From: an uncultured bacterium
GTDB lineage: Bacteria; Cyanobacteriota; Vampirovibrionia; Gastranaerophilales; Gastranaerophilaceae
Direction: 5' to 3'
Assembly (NCBI GenBank): GCA_902796925.1
Contig: CADBQW010000023.1
Coordinates: forward strand, 1-34,695
DNA length: 34,695 nt
This document shows, one piece after another, positions 21,103 to 30,401 of the stretch; positions within the stretch are counted from its first letter, which is position 1, and each line of letters starts with the position of its first letter. The translations under genes and the position numbers were made by a program. A model generated the notes under the pieces. The model did no database searches. It worked only from the letters and a program-made list of their open reading frames with translations, and was not told the DNA's origin.

Positions 21103-22857
21103 TTATTCCAATTCATCCTCAGGTATCGGCTCCATATTTGGGTTTTTTCCGCCGAATAAAGGGTTTTTATTTCTGTTTTTATTTTGATTAAGATTTTCCT
21201 GAGGCTGTTTTTGATTTACCCTGTCTGAAGTTTGAATACTGCTATTTTCATTTTTTTCAGAAGCAGATTCTTCTGTGTTGATAGGTGCTGACATGTTCGT
21301 TATCTCAAATATATAGTAGTTAGGATATTTATTTGTTGCTTCCACCAAATCTTCCAAATTAACAGGTTCCATCTCCAATTTTTGCAATCTTAAATCAGAA
21401 TTTATCATAGAATCCTTGAGGTTAGTGAAGAAAACATATATATCCTCAACACTTGAAGCTTTACCCTTTATATCTAATCCGCCGTTATCTGCGGTAACAA
21501 AATACGTAATCCACAAATTTTTAGGTACGGATTCCCCAAGGGCAGAATAAGCAATCAACTTGGTTCTATTTGAATCTAGAACACGTTTAATTTCGGTTTT
21601 AGCATCAAAACCCATTGCGGATGAAGTTTTACTTTCAATTTGTGAAATTTCATTCTCGACTGCTTGCACCTTAGATTGCACGTCTTGCAATTTATTATCA
21701 AGAGTTTTGGTATAATTTGTTACCATAAAATAAAAGGCGCCAAAAACAGATAATATAATCGCAACAAGAACAAAAGCGATAAAATTTGCTGTTGCCGGAG
21801 TAATCAAATACTCCTTATTTCCAATCATTAGTCGGATAGGAGAATTCGGATCTGTATCATCACTACTTCTATCCAAAATGTTAAATGAAAGATTTGTATT
21901 TACGGTCCTATTTAAAGCATTACCTATTGCATCTAAAGATATTTTCAATACATTATCTTGAATTACATCCAAACTCGTTTCAAGGAATTCTCTCTTTTTG
22001 TACTTGTTGTTCTCGATAAACTGAATTGTACCATCAACCGGCAACTTATTTGCCAATATTTCAGCGCTGACATCATCGGTATCAGAAATAATGTAAAGAT
22101 ATTTTGAAGGGTAACTCATCAAAGTTAATTGTGCAGAAGCACTTATAGCCTTGTAAATTTCTTCTCCGTCAAAAGACTTTACTGGAATAGCTTCTTCGTA
22201 ATATTCAATAAGATTTCTGCCTTTCATAGAACATATTGAGTATCCCAATCTGTTAATTATTAACAGATTCCAAGGTTCTTCTTTACTCATCTGTTCACTG
22301 GCAAAACCGGTAAAATCAAGCGCTCTTAATTTTGATACAAGTGACACTTCAATACTTAAAAGAGTTGCTCCAATTTCTCCAAGAGCTGTTCTAATATTAT
22401 CAACAACTTCCTGTTGAATAGCAGTATAGAATACGCGCCGCGCTTCTTGCATTGATGTATCACTATATTCAACCCATCCAACGACCGGATCGCTGCGTTT
22501 GAAAATGTACGATTGTTCAACTTCAGAAGTAATAATTGTTGACAAACCGTCACTTCCTACAATTATTGCAACATCTTTATAGCCGAATAAGACCGTCGGC
22601 AAATTTAAAACGATATTACATTTTGGATTAATATTTGCCTCTCTTAAAAGTTCCCTGACCGCATTCTTAAACTGTTCATAGTCCGCTATATCACGTGCGG
22701 TTTCGTTATATTCCAAAGGTCTACAAGAATAACTCTTAACAATCCGAGCATTCGTATCAAGTTTTATTAACTCTAAACCAACATCAGGTGTAACTGATAA
22801 ATATACCGTTTCTTTATTAGATGCGCCAAATGCGCCCAACAAATTACCTAAATCCAC
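21103..22857 (-). CDS. PilM-PilN fusion protein
   Basis: This is a 584-residue protein. Residues about 15-330 are PilM-like (actin-fold, with IVLNLP, FKRSDPVVGWVEY and LLIINRLGYSICSM strands). A membrane helix (about 356-380) then leads into a PilN-like region with a coiled coil (about 383-412) and a ferredoxin-like domain (about 430-530). The final 60 residues are a low-complexity Gln/Asn/Glu tail. Separate PilM and PilN proteins normally touch through the PilN N-terminal tail; here they are one chain, which fixes a 1:1 ratio. The start is GTG with AGGAAG upstream. PilO follows, and the divergent nadA shares its promoter region. Confidence 0.82.
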   Translation of the reverse strand: MDLGNLLGAFGASNKETVYLSVTPDVGLELIKLDTNARIVKSYSCRPLEYNETARDIADYEQFKNAVRELLREANINPKCNIVLNLPTVLFGYKDVAIIVGSDGLSTIITSEVEQSYIFKRSDPVVGWVEYSDTSMQEARRVFYTAIQQEVVDNIRTALGEIGATLLSIEVSLVSKLRALDFTGFASEQMSKEEPWNLLIINRLGYSICSMKGRNLIEYYEEAIPVKSFDGEEIYKAISASAQLTLMSYPSKYLYIISDTDDVSAEILANKLPVDGTIQFIENNKYKKREFLETSLDVIQDNVLKISLDAIGNALNRTVNTNLSFNILDRSSDDTDPNSPIRLMIGNKEYLITPATANFIAFVLVAIILSVFGAFYFMVTNYTKTLDNKLQDVQSKVQAVENEISQIESKTSSAMGFDAKTEIKRVLDSNRTKLIAYSALGESVPKNLWITYFVTADNGGLDIKGKASSVEDIYVFFTNLKDSMINSDLRLQKLEMEPVNLEDLVEATNKYPNYYIFEITNMSAPINTEESASEKNENSSIQTSDRVNQKQPQENLNQNKNRNKNPLFGGKNPNMEPIPEDELE

Positions 22858-22895
22858 AAATTTACTTCCTATAACATATCAATATTCTTATTTTT

Positions 22896-22920
22896 ATTAT
22901 ACAATAATTTTTGTATTGTA
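22896..22920. promoter_or_regulatory. Divergent promoter region with 7-bp dyad between pilMN and nadA
   Basis: A perfect TATAAT on the minus strand (22896-22901) sits about 39 bases before the pilMN GTG. Overlapping its upstream edge is a perfect dyad, TACAATA (22900-22906) - 7 bases - TATTGTA (22914-22920). Such a dyad over a promoter fits an operator. Which gene it controls is unknown; nadA is the other candidate. Confidence 0.5.
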
Positions 22921-22961
22921 AAACTTATTTACATAAATTTACACTGTTAAAAGGATTATTG

Positions 22962-23870
22962 ATGAATAAAGATATCATAGAAGAAATAAGAAGATTGAAA
23001 TCTGAAAAAAATGCCATAGTATTAGCTCATTGCTACCAGAATGTTGAGATAGACGAGGTCGCAGATTTTGTTGGGGATTCCCTATACTTGAGCCGAAAGG
23101 CGGCAGAGACAGATGCAGATATAATAGTTTTTGCCGGCGTATATTTTATGGCTCAAACTGCAAAAATTCTATCTCCGGATAAAAAGGTCCTTTTACCAAC
23201 GATCGAATCAGGGTGTCGAATGGCTGATATGATAAGTTTAAATCAGCTTAGAGATTTTAAATCGAAATATAAGAATATGCCGACTGTATGTTATGTAAAT
23301 TCGACAGCAGAGGTTAAATCAGAATGTGATATATGCTGTACAAGTTCGAATGCAGTGGAAGTTGTAAAAAGTTTAAATGCAAAAGAAATATTATTTGTTC
23401 CTGACACCTATTTGGGTAAATACGTGGAAAGTCAGCTCGATGGTGTAAAAATTAATACATATCCCGGTTTTTGTCCTACACATTTACAAATCAGACCGGA
23501 AGATATTATAAATGCACGTAAAAAATATCCAAAAGCCATATTACTTGCACATCCGGAATGTCATAATGAAGTGGTGAAATTAGCTGATGTTGTTGGCAGT
23601 ACAGCAAAAATTATGAGATATGCTTCAGAAAGTAATGAAAAAACTTTCATTATCGCTACCGAAAAAGGTGTCGTAGACAGATTAAAACGTGATTATCCGG
23701 ATAAAGAATTTATCTTGATAAAAGAAAATATAATCTGTCCTAATATGAAATTTAATACCCTTGCTGACATTTTGAATTCACTAAAAAACGAAGAATATGA
23801 AATAACAGTAGATGACGAAATATCAAAAAAAGCATATAACTGTATAAGAAAAATGCTAGAGGTCAATTAA
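22962..23870 (+). CDS. nadA: Quinolinate synthase
   Basis: This [4Fe-4S] enzyme condenses iminoaspartate and dihydroxyacetone phosphate to quinolinate in NAD synthesis. The 302 residues match the short family form. The three cluster cysteines are visible as C85 (ESGCRMADM), C171 (GFCPTH) and C259 (IICPNMK), with LAHCYQN and VGDSL substrate loops near the N-terminus. I use the ATG at 22962, preceded by AAAAGGA; an upstream in-frame ATG at 22911 would read through promoter-like DNA. The rlmB start follows the stop with no gap. No nadB or nadC is present here. Confidence 0.96.
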   Translation: MNKDIIEEIRRLKSEKNAIVLAHCYQNVEIDEVADFVGDSLYLSRKAAETDADIIVFAGVYFMAQTAKILSPDKKVLLPTIESGCRMADMISLNQLRDFKSKYKNMPTVCYVNSTAEVKSECDICCTSSNAVEVVKSLNAKEILFVPDTYLGKYVESQLDGVKINTYPGFCPTHLQIRPEDIINARKKYPKAILLAHPECHNEVVKLADVVGSTAKIMRYASESNEKTFIIATEKGVVDRLKRDYPDKEFILIKENIICPNMKFNTLADILNSLKNEEYEITVDDEISKKAYNCIRKMLEVN

Positions 23871-24620
23871 ATGGAAGTAAATGCAATTTTTGGCAAAAAT
23901 GCTGTTACAGAAGCACTGATTTCAGGTAATCGCGAAATAAACAAAATCCTGATATTAAAGACAATCCATACCGACAAAAAAGTAGAACAAATTAAAGAAA
24001 TTGCCCGTCAAAAGGGAATTGTTTTTCAATTTGTAGGTAAAGATAAATTTAGAGATTTCGAAAAATATTCTCATCAAGGAATTATTGCTTTAATATCACC
24101 TATAAAATACTTGGATATTGATGAATTTCTGGAACGCGAAGATTACCGAGATTCTTCAGTTGTAATCCTTGACGGAATCGAAGATGCGCACAATCTGGGT
24201 GCTATTATAAGAACTGCTGTATGTGCAGGGGTTAGGGGTATAATTATCCCTTCAAGACGAAGTGTTCAGGTAAATTCGGTTGTTGAAAAAGTGAGTGCCG
24301 GTGCAATTAACAGAATTCCTATAATTAAAGTAAATAGTATACAACAGGCTGTTGAGAAACTGAAAAAATCAAACTGGTGGGTAGTTGCAGCAGAAGCTTC
24401 AGCAGTAGATAATTATTATGATATCGACTATACAGGCATGAATTTTGCACTTGTAATGGGTGCCGAGCATGCCGGTGTTTCAAAAACAGTTATGAATGCG
24501 GCAGACTTTAAGATTAAAATTCCAATGATAACAGATTTTAATTCACTGAATGTTTCAAATGCATTTAGTATAATTATTTTTGAATCGTTAAGGCAAAAGT
24601 TGAATAAAAATTTTAAGTAA
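23871..24620 (+). CDS. rlmB: SpoU-family 23S rRNA 2'-O-methyltransferase (RlmB/TrmH type)
   Basis: This is a 249-residue SPOUT-fold enzyme using S-adenosylmethionine. An N-terminal substrate-binding domain (about 1-75, starting IFGKNAVTEAL) precedes the trefoil-knot domain. Knot motifs are present: ILDGIEDAHNLGAIIRTA (about 98-115), VMGAEHAGVS (the usual GSEG replaced by GAEH), and IPMITDFNSLNVSNAFSI. Known members methylate G2251 of 23S rRNA or related sites; the exact target is inferred. The ATG follows the nadA stop immediately, so the two are one transcript. Confidence 0.9.
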   Translation: MEVNAIFGKNAVTEALISGNREINKILILKTIHTDKKVEQIKEIARQKGIVFQFVGKDKFRDFEKYSHQGIIALISPIKYLDIDEFLEREDYRDSSVVILDGIEDAHNLGAIIRTAVCAGVRGIIIPSRRSVQVNSVVEKVSAGAINRIPIIKVNSIQQAVEKLKKSNWWVVAAEASAVDNYYDIDYTGMNFALVMGAEHAGVSKTVMNAADFKIKIPMITDFNSLNVSNAFSIIIFESLRQKLNKNFK

Positions 24621-24654
24621 ATTTAATAAAATAAAAATTTATAACTAAATATAC

Positions 24655-24660
24655 TATAAT
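24655..24660 (+). promoter_or_regulatory. TATAAT -10 box before the sigma factor gene
   Basis: A consensus TATAAT lies 22 bases before the sigma factor ATG, downstream of the rlmB stop. No convincing -35 hexamer is seen at 16-18 bases. The leader contains GGAG about 10 bases before the ATG. It suggests the sigma gene is transcribed separately from nadA-rlmB. Confidence 0.5.
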
Positions 24661-24682
24661 AATCTTATGGAGCTTTATAAAA

Positions 24683-25693
24683 ATGAAAAGTGATGTAGAA
24701 AAGTACGGATTTGCAACAGAGGAAATAACTGATGAAGGAGTTGACTTTCATAATCTTCAGGCGGAATCAGAAGATGATGAAACGGAAGATGTACTTGAGT
24801 CAATTGATCCGAAATTTCAAGAAAGTTTAAAATCTGTAAACACAGACGATAGCGTAAGAATTTATCTTCAGCAAATAGGTAAAATCCCACTTCTTACAAA
24901 AGATGAAGAAAGAGAAGTCGCAAAAAGAATCCACAAAGACCATGACGAATTTGCAAAAAATATATTAATTAACGCAAATTTGAGGTTGGTTGTCAGTATT
25001 GCAAAAAAATATATTGGGCGCGGATTATCTTTTTTGGATTTAATTCAGGAAGGTAACCTCGGATTGATGAAGGCTGCAAATAGATTTGATTACACAAAGG
25101 GCTACAAATTTTCTACGTATGCAACCTGGTGGATTCAACAGTCAATTACTCGTGCAATAGCTGATAAAGCAAGAATTATAAGATTACCGATACACTTAAT
25201 AGAGTCATTGGGTAAGATTAGAAAAGCAACCATAGACTTAACCACAGAGATTGGACATACTCCGACAAAAACGGAGATTGCAAATCGTATGGGGATTTCT
25301 ACCTCCAGATTAAATTCGATAATCAAATCTGCACAATCAACAATAAGCATGGAAACTCCGGCGGGTTCGTCAGGTGATGACACTGCAAAAATTGCTGATT
25401 TCATTGTTGACGAAGTGTCTGTTGCGCCTGAAACAAGGGTTTCACAAGAAAACTTGTTTGAAGAAATCAGACGAATGTTGAGACAATTAAGCCCTAAAGA
25501 ACGTGATGTTCTTATTTTGCGTTACGGGCTTGATAACAATGGAGAAAGAAAAACTCTCGATGAAATTGGTTTGCAATACGGAGTTTCACGTGAACGCATC
25601 AGACAAATTGAAAACCGCGCAATTGCAAAATTAAAGAAACTTTGTAAAAATAAAAACTTGACTGTGGGGCTAAAAAATTATTTTGGCTCGTAA
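24683..25693 (+). CDS. rpoD: Primary RNA polymerase sigma factor (RpoD/SigA)
   Basis: This is a 336-residue sigma-70 protein. Region 1.2 is [17 protein letters not shown] (about 56-72). Region 2 has [31 protein letters not shown] and [18 protein letters not shown]. Region 3 has [14 protein letters not shown]. Region 4 has [15 protein letters not shown] and the -35-contacting [18 protein letters not shown]. Region 1.1 is reduced to a short acidic N-terminus. The completeness of regions 2.3-2.4 and 4.2 supports a housekeeping or primary-like factor; a group-2 paralogue cannot be excluded without the whole genome. Confidence 0.93.
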   Translation: MKSDVEKYGFATEEITDEGVDFHNLQAESEDDETEDVLESIDPKFQESLKSVNTDDSVRIYLQQIGKIPLLTKDEEREVAKRIHKDHDEFAKNILINANLRLVVSIAKKYIGRGLSFLDLIQEGNLGLMKAANRFDYTKGYKFSTYATWWIQQSITRAIADKARIIRLPIHLIESLGKIRKATIDLTTEIGHTPTKTEIANRMGISTSRLNSIIKSAQSTISMETPAGSSGDDTAKIADFIVDEVSVAPETRVSQENLFEEIRRMLRQLSPKERDVLILRYGLDNNGERKTLDEIGLQYGVSRERIRQIENRAIAKLKKLCKNKNLTVGLKNYFGS

Positions 25694-25777
25694 TTAATAT
25701 TACTTAATAAATATCATGACATGCGCAATTTTGGAGTTTTACAGGTTTTTCATCACCATAAAGTATAGTGGGGAAAG

Positions 25778-26383
25778 ATGAAAATTAAGTCTGAAGTTTT
25801 ATATGCATATTTGCCAAAATTGAAACAAAAATGTTTGGTTGAAGTTTGTAACGGACCGTTTTATACAAAAGTTTGCGCTAAAGATCTAAATGGTAACGAG
25901 ATTGGTTATGAAAAATTTTCACAATTTCAAGATCGATTTCACGGTGACTATATAGAAGTTTCTCATCGACAACGTAGAAGCGGATTGGGGACTTTAATTC
26001 ACCTTACAACTATAAAAAATTTTCTTGAATCCGGTGCAAAAGCGTTTAATATAGAGTCAATGCCACATGCAAAAGAATTCCATAAACAATTTGGGTTCAA
26101 ACCGGTAGAGAAAAGATTTGACTTCAAAAAAGCCTATAATACATTGCAAGCAGATAACCGAACAATTTACCGTTCAATGCGAGAAAAGGCCGAGAAACTT
26201 ATGGCAGATAACAAAATTGAAGAATGTGAAAAACTAATACATGAATACATGCAATGCCTAATAAAGGATTGCTCTCAAGCATACGAACTTACACCAATGC
26301 AGTTGACACGCGAAGAAATCCTTGAAAACAAGGATTTCTATAATAAACTTTTTAAAACTTATGAACTAAATTATTCAGTATAA
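25778..26383 (+). CDS. GNAT-family N-acetyltransferase
   Basis: This is a 201-residue protein. Residues about 1-115 form a GNAT fold: the acetyl-CoA-binding motif A is SHRQRRSGLGTLIHLTTIKNFL (RRxGLG at about 69-74), then the KAFNIESM strand, and FHKQFGFKPVEKRF as motif B. A helical C-terminal extension (about 120-195) has no known domain. GGGGAAAG precedes the ATG. The acceptor could be a protein, a small amine or a peptide. It is monocistronic and converges on the HExxH gene with only 5 bases between. Confidence 0.8.
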   Translation: MKIKSEVLYAYLPKLKQKCLVEVCNGPFYTKVCAKDLNGNEIGYEKFSQFQDRFHGDYIEVSHRQRRSGLGTLIHLTTIKNFLESGAKAFNIESMPHAKEFHKQFGFKPVEKRFDFKKAYNTLQADNRTIYRSMREKAEKLMADNKIEECEKLIHEYMQCLIKDCSQAYELTPMQLTREEILENKDFYNKLFKTYELNYSV

Positions 26384-26388
26384 ATATT

Positions 26389-27075
26389 TTATAAATCATC
26401 AAAGCCAGGGGATTTCAGAGGGAGGTCTTTGTAACCTTTATTAGACATAACAGTTTTTCTTATATATTTGTTTGAATAATTACCTTTTTCAAACAGTTTT
26501 CCCAATGTGTTTTCTCTGACAACCAAGGGGTGGGTTTTAACGTCACTTACCGGGTGAAGTTTTACGACTTCTGTCCAAACTGCGGCTTCCATTGTCCAAG
26601 CGTAAGTTTCTTCCGCTATTGAATTAAACTCATCCTGATGTAAAGCTTCGTGAGATAGCAGTGCCGCTATAGCACCTGCAGGCGCATCTTGATGCCGCGG
26701 GTTTATAAATATATACAAGTCTTTACCTTTTTTCCAACCTAGCGCATCGAAATTTTTATAATCAGGGTTTATAAGTCCCAGATCTTTGAATTCAATTTTC
26801 ACAGGCTTGCCTGTAAGGTTGTTTCCTAAGATTGCAGCTCGCGAAAATTCTCCGGTGGTATCTTTCATTATATCAAGAGCTATCCAAATAACCGGTTCTT
26901 TCGATACCTTTTTGTATATTGGCATAATTTGTTGAACATATTCTTGTGTATATTTTTCCGGTGAATTTTTTGGTATGACAAAAGTTTTGTCACCCCTGGC
27001 AAAAACCGGTCCTGCTGCTGTTAACACAAGTATTGAAATTAACGCTATTCTTCTTTTTATTTCATTCTTCCTCAA
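26389..27075 (-). CDS. Exported HExxH metalloprotease-like protein
   Basis: From TTG at 27075 this is a 228-residue protein. A Sec signal peptide is clear: basic RKNEIKRR, hydrophobic core IALISILVLTAAG, and likely cleavage after PVFA. The mature part carries H142-E-A-L-H146 in LLSHEALHQDEF and a nearby glutamate pair (AEET) that could supply the third zinc ligand, so a zincin-type fold is likely. GGAGGG lies 7 bases before the TTG; ATGs at 27096 and 27120 are possible but lengthen the n-region and have poorer ribosome sites. It is the third gene of an operon with the FtsB-like and TPR genes. Confidence 0.7.
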   Translation of the reverse strand: MRKNEIKRRIALISILVLTAAGPVFARGDKTFVIPKNSPEKYTQEYVQQIMPIYKKVSKEPVIWIALDIMKDTTGEFSRAAILGNNLTGKPVKIEFKDLGLINPDYKNFDALGWKKGKDLYIFINPRHQDAPAGAIAALLSHEALHQDEFNSIAEETYAWTMEAAVWTEVVKLHPVSDVKTHPLVVRENTLGKLFEKGNYSNKYIRKTVMSNKGYKDLPLKSPGFDDL

Positions 27076-27125
27076 AATCTTCCCTCCGTTTTTCATAGAT
27101 TCTAATCCTCGTATTAACATTATAA

Positions 27126-28718
27126 TTATATATTTTTGGGAGGCAAATTTTTTATTTGTTCATTTATAACTTTTCTATTTTCTGCAACAAGCCGTGCGCA
27201 GAGTTCTTTATATTTTGCACCGGGATTAATACTTTCAGCTTCTTTTGCATATTCCAAAGCTGATTTTACATCACCTTTTCTTTCGTAAATTTGACTCATT
27301 TGTACATAATATTCGGGATTGTTTAAATCGTACATTATAGCTCGTTTTACGCATTGGAACGCCTCCTCAATATCTCCTTCTTTAAGTCTGCATTTGCCGA
27401 GCCAAAAATAGCCTTGAGCGCAATTTACATCAAGCGCGATAATATTTTTTGAAAAACTTTTTGCGGTATTATAATCCCCCAGTTTATAGGCACATTCAGC
27501 ACCTATGATGTAGGCCTCAATATAATTTTCAGATTTTTCTATTACATTTTTTACCAAACTCAGAGCTTTTTCGTAATTTTTTTGATGCACATATAATGAA
27601 GCAAGTTCACAATAGTATTCAAGACTTTCCGGATATTTGGAAATAATATCTTTTATAATTTTTTCAGCTTTATCGTAATAATTTAAACACTTGTAGACTT
27701 TAGCAAGTGATATTAAAGTAAATTCATCATCGCTTCCTGACTTAATGTTTGTTTCCAATATCTGCTGAGCGCCAATATAATCTTTATTTTCCAATTTTAA
27801 AAGAGCTTCTAAAACCCTTGTTCGGTAATGATTCTCATTGACAGATAAAATGTACTTAACTTCGCTTTTGCATTTTGCAAATTCTTTTATTGACCAATAT
27901 AGATAGGCTAAAGAGTATCTGTAGTCCATATTATCGTTATCTAATTTTATTGCGTTAAGATAAAATGTTATTGCTTCTTTGAACCAACCGTTATAAAAGT
28001 ATGCATTTGCCAAATTATAATGATAGGTTGGATTCATTTTATCTATACACACAGCTTCTGACAAATATTTTATTGCATCAGTAAAATCTCCGTTTTCTAT
28101 TGCGAATAGTCCCAAATAATTTGACACATCGGGATTATTTTTTATATCTTTAAGTGATTCAAAAATTTCTTGAGATTTTTGAAAATCACCTTTGTCGAAA
28201 TAAATTTTGCCCAAAATGATTTTGTCATAATTGTCATTAGGATAATGTTCAAGTAATTTTAGGGCATCATCCGGGTAACCCAACTCATAATATGATTTAG
28301 CCAAGGCTTTTTTAACCTCAGGGATATCATGTTTTTCTAAGGTTCTTAAACCGTCAATATCATGGAGTGCTTTATATACGGCTACAAGTTTCAGAATACT
28401 ATCTGACAATGCCTTTACTTCAACCAATTTTTGTGCATATTTTAATGCCTCCTCCAATCTTTTGGAGTTATGACAAATTTTCTCCATAAATCCTAAAGCA
28501 GCTTCATGTTTTGAATCAATTACCAAAACTTGTTTAAAATAATGTTCTGCGCGTTCCATATTGTCTAATAAAAAGTATAATTCTCCGAGTTGAAAAAGAA
28601 TTTCAACATTATTATTTTCAAGTTCTAAGGCTTTATAAAACATTTCTATGGCTTGTTTATAGATACCGTTATTTTTATATTCAAAACCTTTTCTTATGTA
28701 TGTTAAAATATTCTCCAT
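27126..28718 (-). CDS. Tetratricopeptide-repeat protein, 530 aa
   Basis: This 530-residue protein is almost wholly TPR repeats. Typical 34-residue units run from about residue 3 to 505, for example AIEMFYKALELENNNVEILF, AEHYFKQVLVIDSKHEA, DAIKYLSEAVCIDKMNPTYH and AFQCVKRAIMYDLNNPEYY. There is no signal peptide, membrane helix or catalytic domain, so it should be a cytoplasmic scaffold. The ATG directly follows the stop of the FtsB-like gene (TAGATG), predicting reinitiation. Its co-transcription with a divisome-like and a secreted-protease-like gene hints at envelope assembly. The function is otherwise unknown. Confidence 0.9.
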   Translation of the reverse strand: MENILTYIRKGFEYKNNGIYKQAIEMFYKALELENNNVEILFQLGELYFLLDNMERAEHYFKQVLVIDSKHEAALGFMEKICHNSKRLEEALKYAQKLVEVKALSDSILKLVAVYKALHDIDGLRTLEKHDIPEVKKALAKSYYELGYPDDALKLLEHYPNDNYDKIILGKIYFDKGDFQKSQEIFESLKDIKNNPDVSNYLGLFAIENGDFTDAIKYLSEAVCIDKMNPTYHYNLANAYFYNGWFKEAITFYLNAIKLDNDNMDYRYSLAYLYWSIKEFAKCKSEVKYILSVNENHYRTRVLEALLKLENKDYIGAQQILETNIKSGSDDEFTLISLAKVYKCLNYYDKAEKIIKDIISKYPESLEYYCELASLYVHQKNYEKALSLVKNVIEKSENYIEAYIIGAECAYKLGDYNTAKSFSKNIIALDVNCAQGYFWLGKCRLKEGDIEEAFQCVKRAIMYDLNNPEYYVQMSQIYERKGDVKSALEYAKEAESINPGAKYKELCARLVAENRKVINEQIKNLPPKNI

Positions 28719-29270
28719 CTATTCTTCCTTTTCTTTTAAGGGAGCATTCTCTTTAATTTTGGATTGTTTTCTTTTAAGAAGTTTTTTTTGTTTTTTTTGA
28801 TTTTGTTCTCTTATTTTCTTTTGTTCAGCTTCAAGTTTTAGCTGTTCAGCTTCAATTTTTTCTTGTTCTTTGGGATCATTTATTATGATAAGGACTTCAT
28901 CTTCTCCTGCCATTTTAAGGTTATTTCTTGCGATACCTTCAAGGCTCGAGGAGGAAGAAAATTGGGTAATATTTTGTTTAAGATCGATATTATAAGCTTC
29001 AGAACGTGCTTTTATTTTTTCGAGTGTTGCTATTTTTGCGCGGTATGAAATTGTTTTAGATATATTTAGAATTACACCAAAGCCTATTTGAACGAGACAA
29101 AACAGAAGAATTAATGTTAAAAAAGAGTAGTAGAACTTATTTCTTTTACTTTCTTTTTTACTTTTTTCTTGCATTTTGGACATTAGAGTTTCAACTTGTC
29201 GTTTTGCATAACTTTCGACAATTCCCGATTCCTGATTATTTTGTTGAAAATCGAAGTCTTTATCGTTCAA
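28719..29270 (-). CDS. FtsB/DivIC-like septum formation protein
   Basis: This is a 183-residue bitopic membrane protein. A cytoplasmic segment (about 1-44) and one helix (about 47-69) precede a short coiled coil (about 75-98). The family-typical LEGIARNNLKMAGEDEVLIII (about 109-129) follows, then a Lys/Glu/Gln-rich tail (about 133-183). FtsB/DivIC proteins bridge FtsL and FtsQ in the divisome. The long charged tail after the domain is unusual. The start is TTG with GGAGGAAG 4 bases upstream. It heads the operon with the TPR and HExxH genes. A general FtsB-like scaffold is the safe call. Confidence 0.8.
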   Translation of the reverse strand: MNDKDFDFQQNNQESGIVESYAKRQVETLMSKMQEKSKKESKRNKFYYSFLTLILLFCLVQIGFGVILNISKTISYRAKIATLEKIKARSEAYNIDLKQNITQFSSSSSLEGIARNNLKMAGEDEVLIIINDPKEQEKIEAEQLKLEAEQKKIREQNQKKQKKLLKRKQSKIKENAPLKEKEE

Positions 29271-29334
29271 GGCTTCCTCCTGTACATAAAATTATATAAT
29301 AAATTTGTTTGACTGACAAAATGTTTTGATATGT

Positions 29335-30318
29335 TTACATTTTGAATACAGTTGAAAAACGAAACTGGGATTTGTACATTTCATTTTGCTGATTAAAAGA
29401 TTGTTTTGCCCCCAGCTCAAAATTCAACCTATCGTCTCCTCGCTTGGCAAAAGGGGTGACAGACAGAATGAGTTCTGCTGATTTTATGTTGTAGGTCATA
29501 TTGGCAGAAAGCTTTTCTCTTATGGAAAATATTTCATTTATCTTATATGACGGTTCTAATGTAAAACTATCACTATACGTACCTTTATTTGTCCCTAGGG
29601 TTCTGGAATGTCCAGTTGAGAGGGATGCTTTTTTATAGGTGTATTTTGCAAACAATCCGGATGTATATTCCAATTGGGAAGTATCGAGGTCTGTACCATA
29701 CCTTGTACCTATCTCAAAACTTCCTATCTTTTCACTTAGGGAAGCTTTATTCGAAGAAATTTTGTATTCTTCATTATTAAATTTAGAAACATCCAAATAT
29801 TTTTGTTGAAAGACTCCGGATTTTTGTAAGTTTATACTTGAAGATTCCAGCCTCTGAGGTTTTTTGATATTGAACGTAAATTTGTCCTGATCGTCTTTTA
29901 AGTATACATCATTAATACCATCTATATATTCCGCATACCCTTTAAGTATCGCTGCAGAGATAACTTCATCATCGGAGATTTGAATAAATGGTAATTCCTC
30001 TTTTTGTCGTCTAAACAATCTTGACTTATGAGCTTTTGCAAGAATTTCTTGGGCTTTAAGTATTTTTTCATTTTTTTTGTCGATAATTGCTTGAATTTCC
30101 TCATCTGTCAGATAATCTGATTCTCTTGCATCTTCATCTTCTTCGTCAGAATATATAATTTGATCTTTTTTCTCTGTTGACCATATGAATATATTGGGCA
30201 ATGGGGTTTCTGTGTCCTCCAAAACGGGTTCCAATGCAACTTGCCCAACATCAGTATTTGACTGTGCAACGGGGCAAAATAATATCAAAAATAAAATAAT
30301 GATTACAAATTTCTTCAT
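29335..30318 (-). CDS. Outer-membrane beta-barrel-like exported protein
   Basis: This 327-residue protein has a Sec signal peptide (MKKFVIIILFLILFCPVAQS). A charged helical linker follows (about 40-110, DEEDEDARESDYLTDEE and the KAQEILAKAHKSR helix). The C-terminal part (about 150-327) has alternating beta-strand patterns such as FEIGTRYG, GLFAKYTYKKASLS and SANMTYNIKSAELILSVTPF, and ends FRFSTVFKM. A C-terminal aromatic strand ending the chain is typical of outer-membrane barrels, which supports a diderm cell. No specific family is recognised. It diverges from lysA and is not closely linked to the FtsB-like operon. Confidence 0.65.
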   Translation of the reverse strand: MKKFVIIILFLILFCPVAQSNTDVGQVALEPVLEDTETPLPNIFIWSTEKKDQIIYSDEEDEDARESDYLTDEEIQAIIDKKNEKILKAQEILAKAHKSRLFRRQKEELPFIQISDDEVISAAILKGYAEYIDGINDVYLKDDQDKFTFNIKKPQRLESSSINLQKSGVFQQKYLDVSKFNNEEYKISSNKASLSEKIGSFEIGTRYGTDLDTSQLEYTSGLFAKYTYKKASLSTGHSRTLGTNKGTYSDSFTLEPSYKINEIFSIREKLSANMTYNIKSAELILSVTPFAKRGDDRLNFELGAKQSFNQQNEMYKSQFRFSTVFKM

Positions 30319-30401
30319 TATGACTAATATTTTATATTTTTATGAATCATTCGTCAAGTGTAAATTAAGTACATTTCTATTGCGTTTTACTTGATGATAT
30401 G

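Noticed and set aside
22911-22961. Longer nadA start
   Set aside because: It would run through promoter-like DNA and half of the dyad; the ATG at 22962 has AAAAGGA and fits the family length.
28719-29270. FtsL instead of FtsB/DivIC
   Set aside because: The LEGIARNNLKMAGEDEV segment after the coiled coil fits FtsB/DivIC better, though the two families are hard to separate by eye.
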